Source: Bacteroidales bacterium (GTDB taxonomy: Bacteria > Bacteroidota > Bacteroidia > Bacteroidales > UBA12077). From it: a stretch of 7,716 nucleotides of DNA. The stretch is from assembly GCA_030156305.1 (NCBI GenBank), contig JASGMZ010000142.1, forward strand, positions 1-7,716. Reading direction: 5' to 3'. The translations under genes and the position numbers were made by a program. The notes beneath the pieces are model-generated. The model made no database searches. It was not told the DNA's origin and saw nothing but the letters and a program-made list of their open reading frames with translations. Shown here piece after piece: positions 6,235-7,716 of this stretch; position 1 is the stretch's first letter; the number at the start of each line of letters is the position of its first letter.

Positions 6235-7335
6235 ATGTTTTTTAAACGATATATTCTTTTTTTCATTATATATATTCTTGTTTTTTCGTGTTTGGCACAG
6301 AAATCGGATTATAAAAATTCCGGATTAGGGGTTGAAATAGACTATGGTTATGGTTTTGTTATGCCACACCATAAAATGATAGAATATTTTATTGAAGATC
6401 ATATCCAAACGATGGATATAAGATTAAATAAAACAACTTATGGAGAGAAATACTGGAACCAGCTGTTTAGATATCCTCACTATGGAATCGGTTTTTATCG
6501 GTCAAATTTAGGAAATAATAAAGTTTATGGATATGCAAATGCCCTTTACTCATACGTAAAAGTTCCCTTATTGGGCCGTTGGGATAGGGCAAATTTAAAC
6601 TGGCAAATAGGTTTTGGCGCTTCATACCTCACCCAATGTTTTGATATTGAAGATAACCCACAAAATTTAGCGATTGGCTCCCATGTAAATATTTATGTGG
6701 ATTTAAGTTTACAATCACAAATTTTAATTACAGATAAGCTAAGTTTAAATAATAATTTAAGATTTACTCACTTCTCAAATGGCAAAGTTAAATCGCCCAA
6801 CAGAGGATTAAATATAATTTCTGGTTCCATTGGATTATTATACTATTTTAATACCCCAACTAAAAAATACCAACCTGAATTACCAGAAATTGAAAACAAA
6901 AATGAATATTCGATTATTTATGCCGGAGGCATTAAAACAAAATCGAGATATGAGCCGGGCTCTTTTTATGCTTCATCATTAATGTTGGATTACTACCATA
7001 ATTATTCGTTGAAAAGACGTTTGGGATTTGGAACCGATTTGTTTTATGATGAAACAAAAAAAGAATACTCCCACAAAAATCAAAAATCAAATAGGACAAA
7101 TATTGATTTATATCAAGTGGGATTACATGTTGGCCACGAAATGGTAATGGGAAATTTGGCATTAACCATAAATCTGGGTGGATATGTTTATGCTCCTGTT
7201 GAAGAAGAAGCTCCCATATATAGCCGTATAGGATTACGTTATCGATTTGCTGAAAGATATATAGCTAATTTAACCTTAAAATCACATTGGGCTATTGCCA
7301 GTTATATTGAGTGGGGTGTTGGATATGTTTTTTAA
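6235..7335 (+). CDS. PagL-like acyloxyacyl hydrolase / outer-membrane barrel
   Basis: This 366-residue outer-membrane protein has a hydrophobic N-terminal signal (MFFKRYILFFIIYILVFSCLA), probably cut after Ala21; Cys19 also makes a weak lipobox. Residues about 30-206 form a series of amphipathic beta strands ending with FTHFSNG (177-183) and SPNRGLN (187-193). These align without gaps to the PagL lipid A 3-O-deacylase site: His179 and Ser181 match its catalytic His and Ser, but the third position, Glu in Pseudomonas PagL, is Asn193 here. PagL itself has only about 150 mature residues. Here a linker (about 207-223) is followed by about 140 more residues of beta-strand character ending in HWAIASYIEWGVGYVF, with the terminal Phe expected for BAM-dependent insertion. 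Longer proteins of this type are usual in Bacteroidota and are annotated acyloxyacyl hydrolase; activity on lipid A is inferred, not shown. The gene diverges from gldF and lies 37 bases before a lipoprotein gene. Confidence 0.82.
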   Translation: MFFKRYILFFIIYILVFSCLAQKSDYKNSGLGVEIDYGYGFVMPHHKMIEYFIEDHIQTMDIRLNKTTYGEKYWNQLFRYPHYGIGFYRSNLGNNKVYGYANALYSYVKVPLLGRWDRANLNWQIGFGASYLTQCFDIEDNPQNLAIGSHVNIYVDLSLQSQILITDKLSLNNNLRFTHFSNGKVKSPNRGLNIISGSIGLLYYFNTPTKKYQPELPEIENKNEYSIIYAGGIKTKSRYEPGSFYASSLMLDYYHNYSLKRRLGFGTDLFYDETKKEYSHKNQKSNRTNIDLYQVGLHVGHEMVMGNLALTINLGGYVYAPVEEEAPIYSRIGLRYRFAERYIANLTLKSHWAIASYIEWGVGYVF

Positions 7336-7372
7336 ATTTAATTTATACAATATTTATTATCAATATATTAAA

Positions 7373-7716
7373 ATGAAAAAGATTGTTTTTATAATTCCGA
7401 TTTTATTTTTATACTCATGTCAGGAATCTTTGTTTAACTCAGGAGAAATGATTACCGAGGAAATAAAAACCTCGCCATTTAAAAATATTGAAATCAATGA
7501 TATTTTTGAGGTCTATTTTTATCAGGATACTATTGAAAAAATAATTGTTAAGGGAGGAAGCAACCTAATTTCTAATCTTACCTTTGATGTAAACCAGGAA
7601 AAAACTCTAACCATTGATAATTTAAATAATGCAAGATGGTCAAGAGATTATGAAAAAATTGAATTACATATTACCGTGGACACATTACAATTTTTAACCC
7701 TTAATGCTCCTGCTAA
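7373..7716 (+). CDS. Lipoprotein with head-GIN (DUF2807)-like domain, cut by window edge
   Basis: An open frame begins at the ATG at 7373 and has no stop before the window ends; 114 residues are visible. It starts with MKKIVFIIPILFLYSC, a lipoprotein signal peptide with lipobox LYSC and lipidated Cys16, so the product is anchored in an envelope membrane. From about residue 35 (SPFKNIEINDIFEVYF) it resembles DUF2807, the putative auto-transporter adhesin head-GIN domain: the FKNIEI opening, a strand EVYFYQD, then KIIVKGGSNLISNLTF and later KIELHITVDTLQFLTLNAP, where the right-handed beta repeats of this family usually begin. The residues after Cys16 (QES) do not form a strong acidic surface-export signal. 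It follows the PagL-like gene by 37 bases without a visible promoter or terminator, so shared transcription is likely. Function is unknown; the remainder lies outside the window. Confidence 0.75.
   Translation, partial: MKKIVFIIPILFLYSCQESLFNSGEMITEEIKTSPFKNIEINDIFEVYFYQDTIEKIIVKGGSNLISNLTFDVNQEKTLTIDNLNNARWSRDYEKIELHITVDTLQFLTLNAPA

Noticed and set aside
7126..7140. HVGHE segment in the C-terminal half of the PagL-like protein as a metal site
   Set aside because: It is not the HExxH order of zinc hydrolases, and it lies within what looks like an ordinary barrel strand.

Overview
The window looks like chromosomal DNA from a member of the Bacteroidota. The supporting signs are low GC, GldF and GldG homologues, AT-rich leaders without clear Shine-Dalgarno sequences, promoter boxes of the Bacteroidota type (TTG near -33 and TAnnTTTG near -7), and the style of the outer-membrane and lipoprotein genes. 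A Bacteroidales or Marinilabiliales-like organism is my guess, but the sequence does not settle the order.

Six genes lie on the minus strand and are read from right to left. They are gldF (ABC permease), gldG (its membrane-anchored extracytoplasmic partner), a DUF4340 membrane-anchored protein, dnaN (the sliding clamp), a DEDDh 3'-5' exonuclease with an ExoX-like C-terminal domain, and a small YciI-like protein. The first three are packed within about 20 bases of each other and look like one operon, driven by a good promoter just upstream of gldF. dnaN follows after about 100 bases and may be read through or have its own weak promoter. A strong hairpin with a T tract follows dnaN, so the exonuclease and YciI-like genes probably depend on read-through or on a promoter I could not identify. 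The left 254 bases contain no gene but hold a heptamer repeat and three copies of a short motif in alternating orientation.

Two genes lie on the plus strand, divergent from gldF. The first is a long PagL-type outer-membrane barrel (annotated as acyloxyacyl hydrolase in this phylum). The second, cut by the right edge, is a lipoprotein resembling head-GIN/DUF2807 proteins. Both are envelope proteins and may be co-transcribed.

Most of the window is conserved housekeeping or envelope content, and I see no clear new defence, mobile or biosynthetic system. The points most worth a second look are the double-length PagL-like protein with Asn at the usual catalytic Glu position, the placement of clamp and exonuclease behind an envelope ABC operon, and the competing inverted repeats at the left end.
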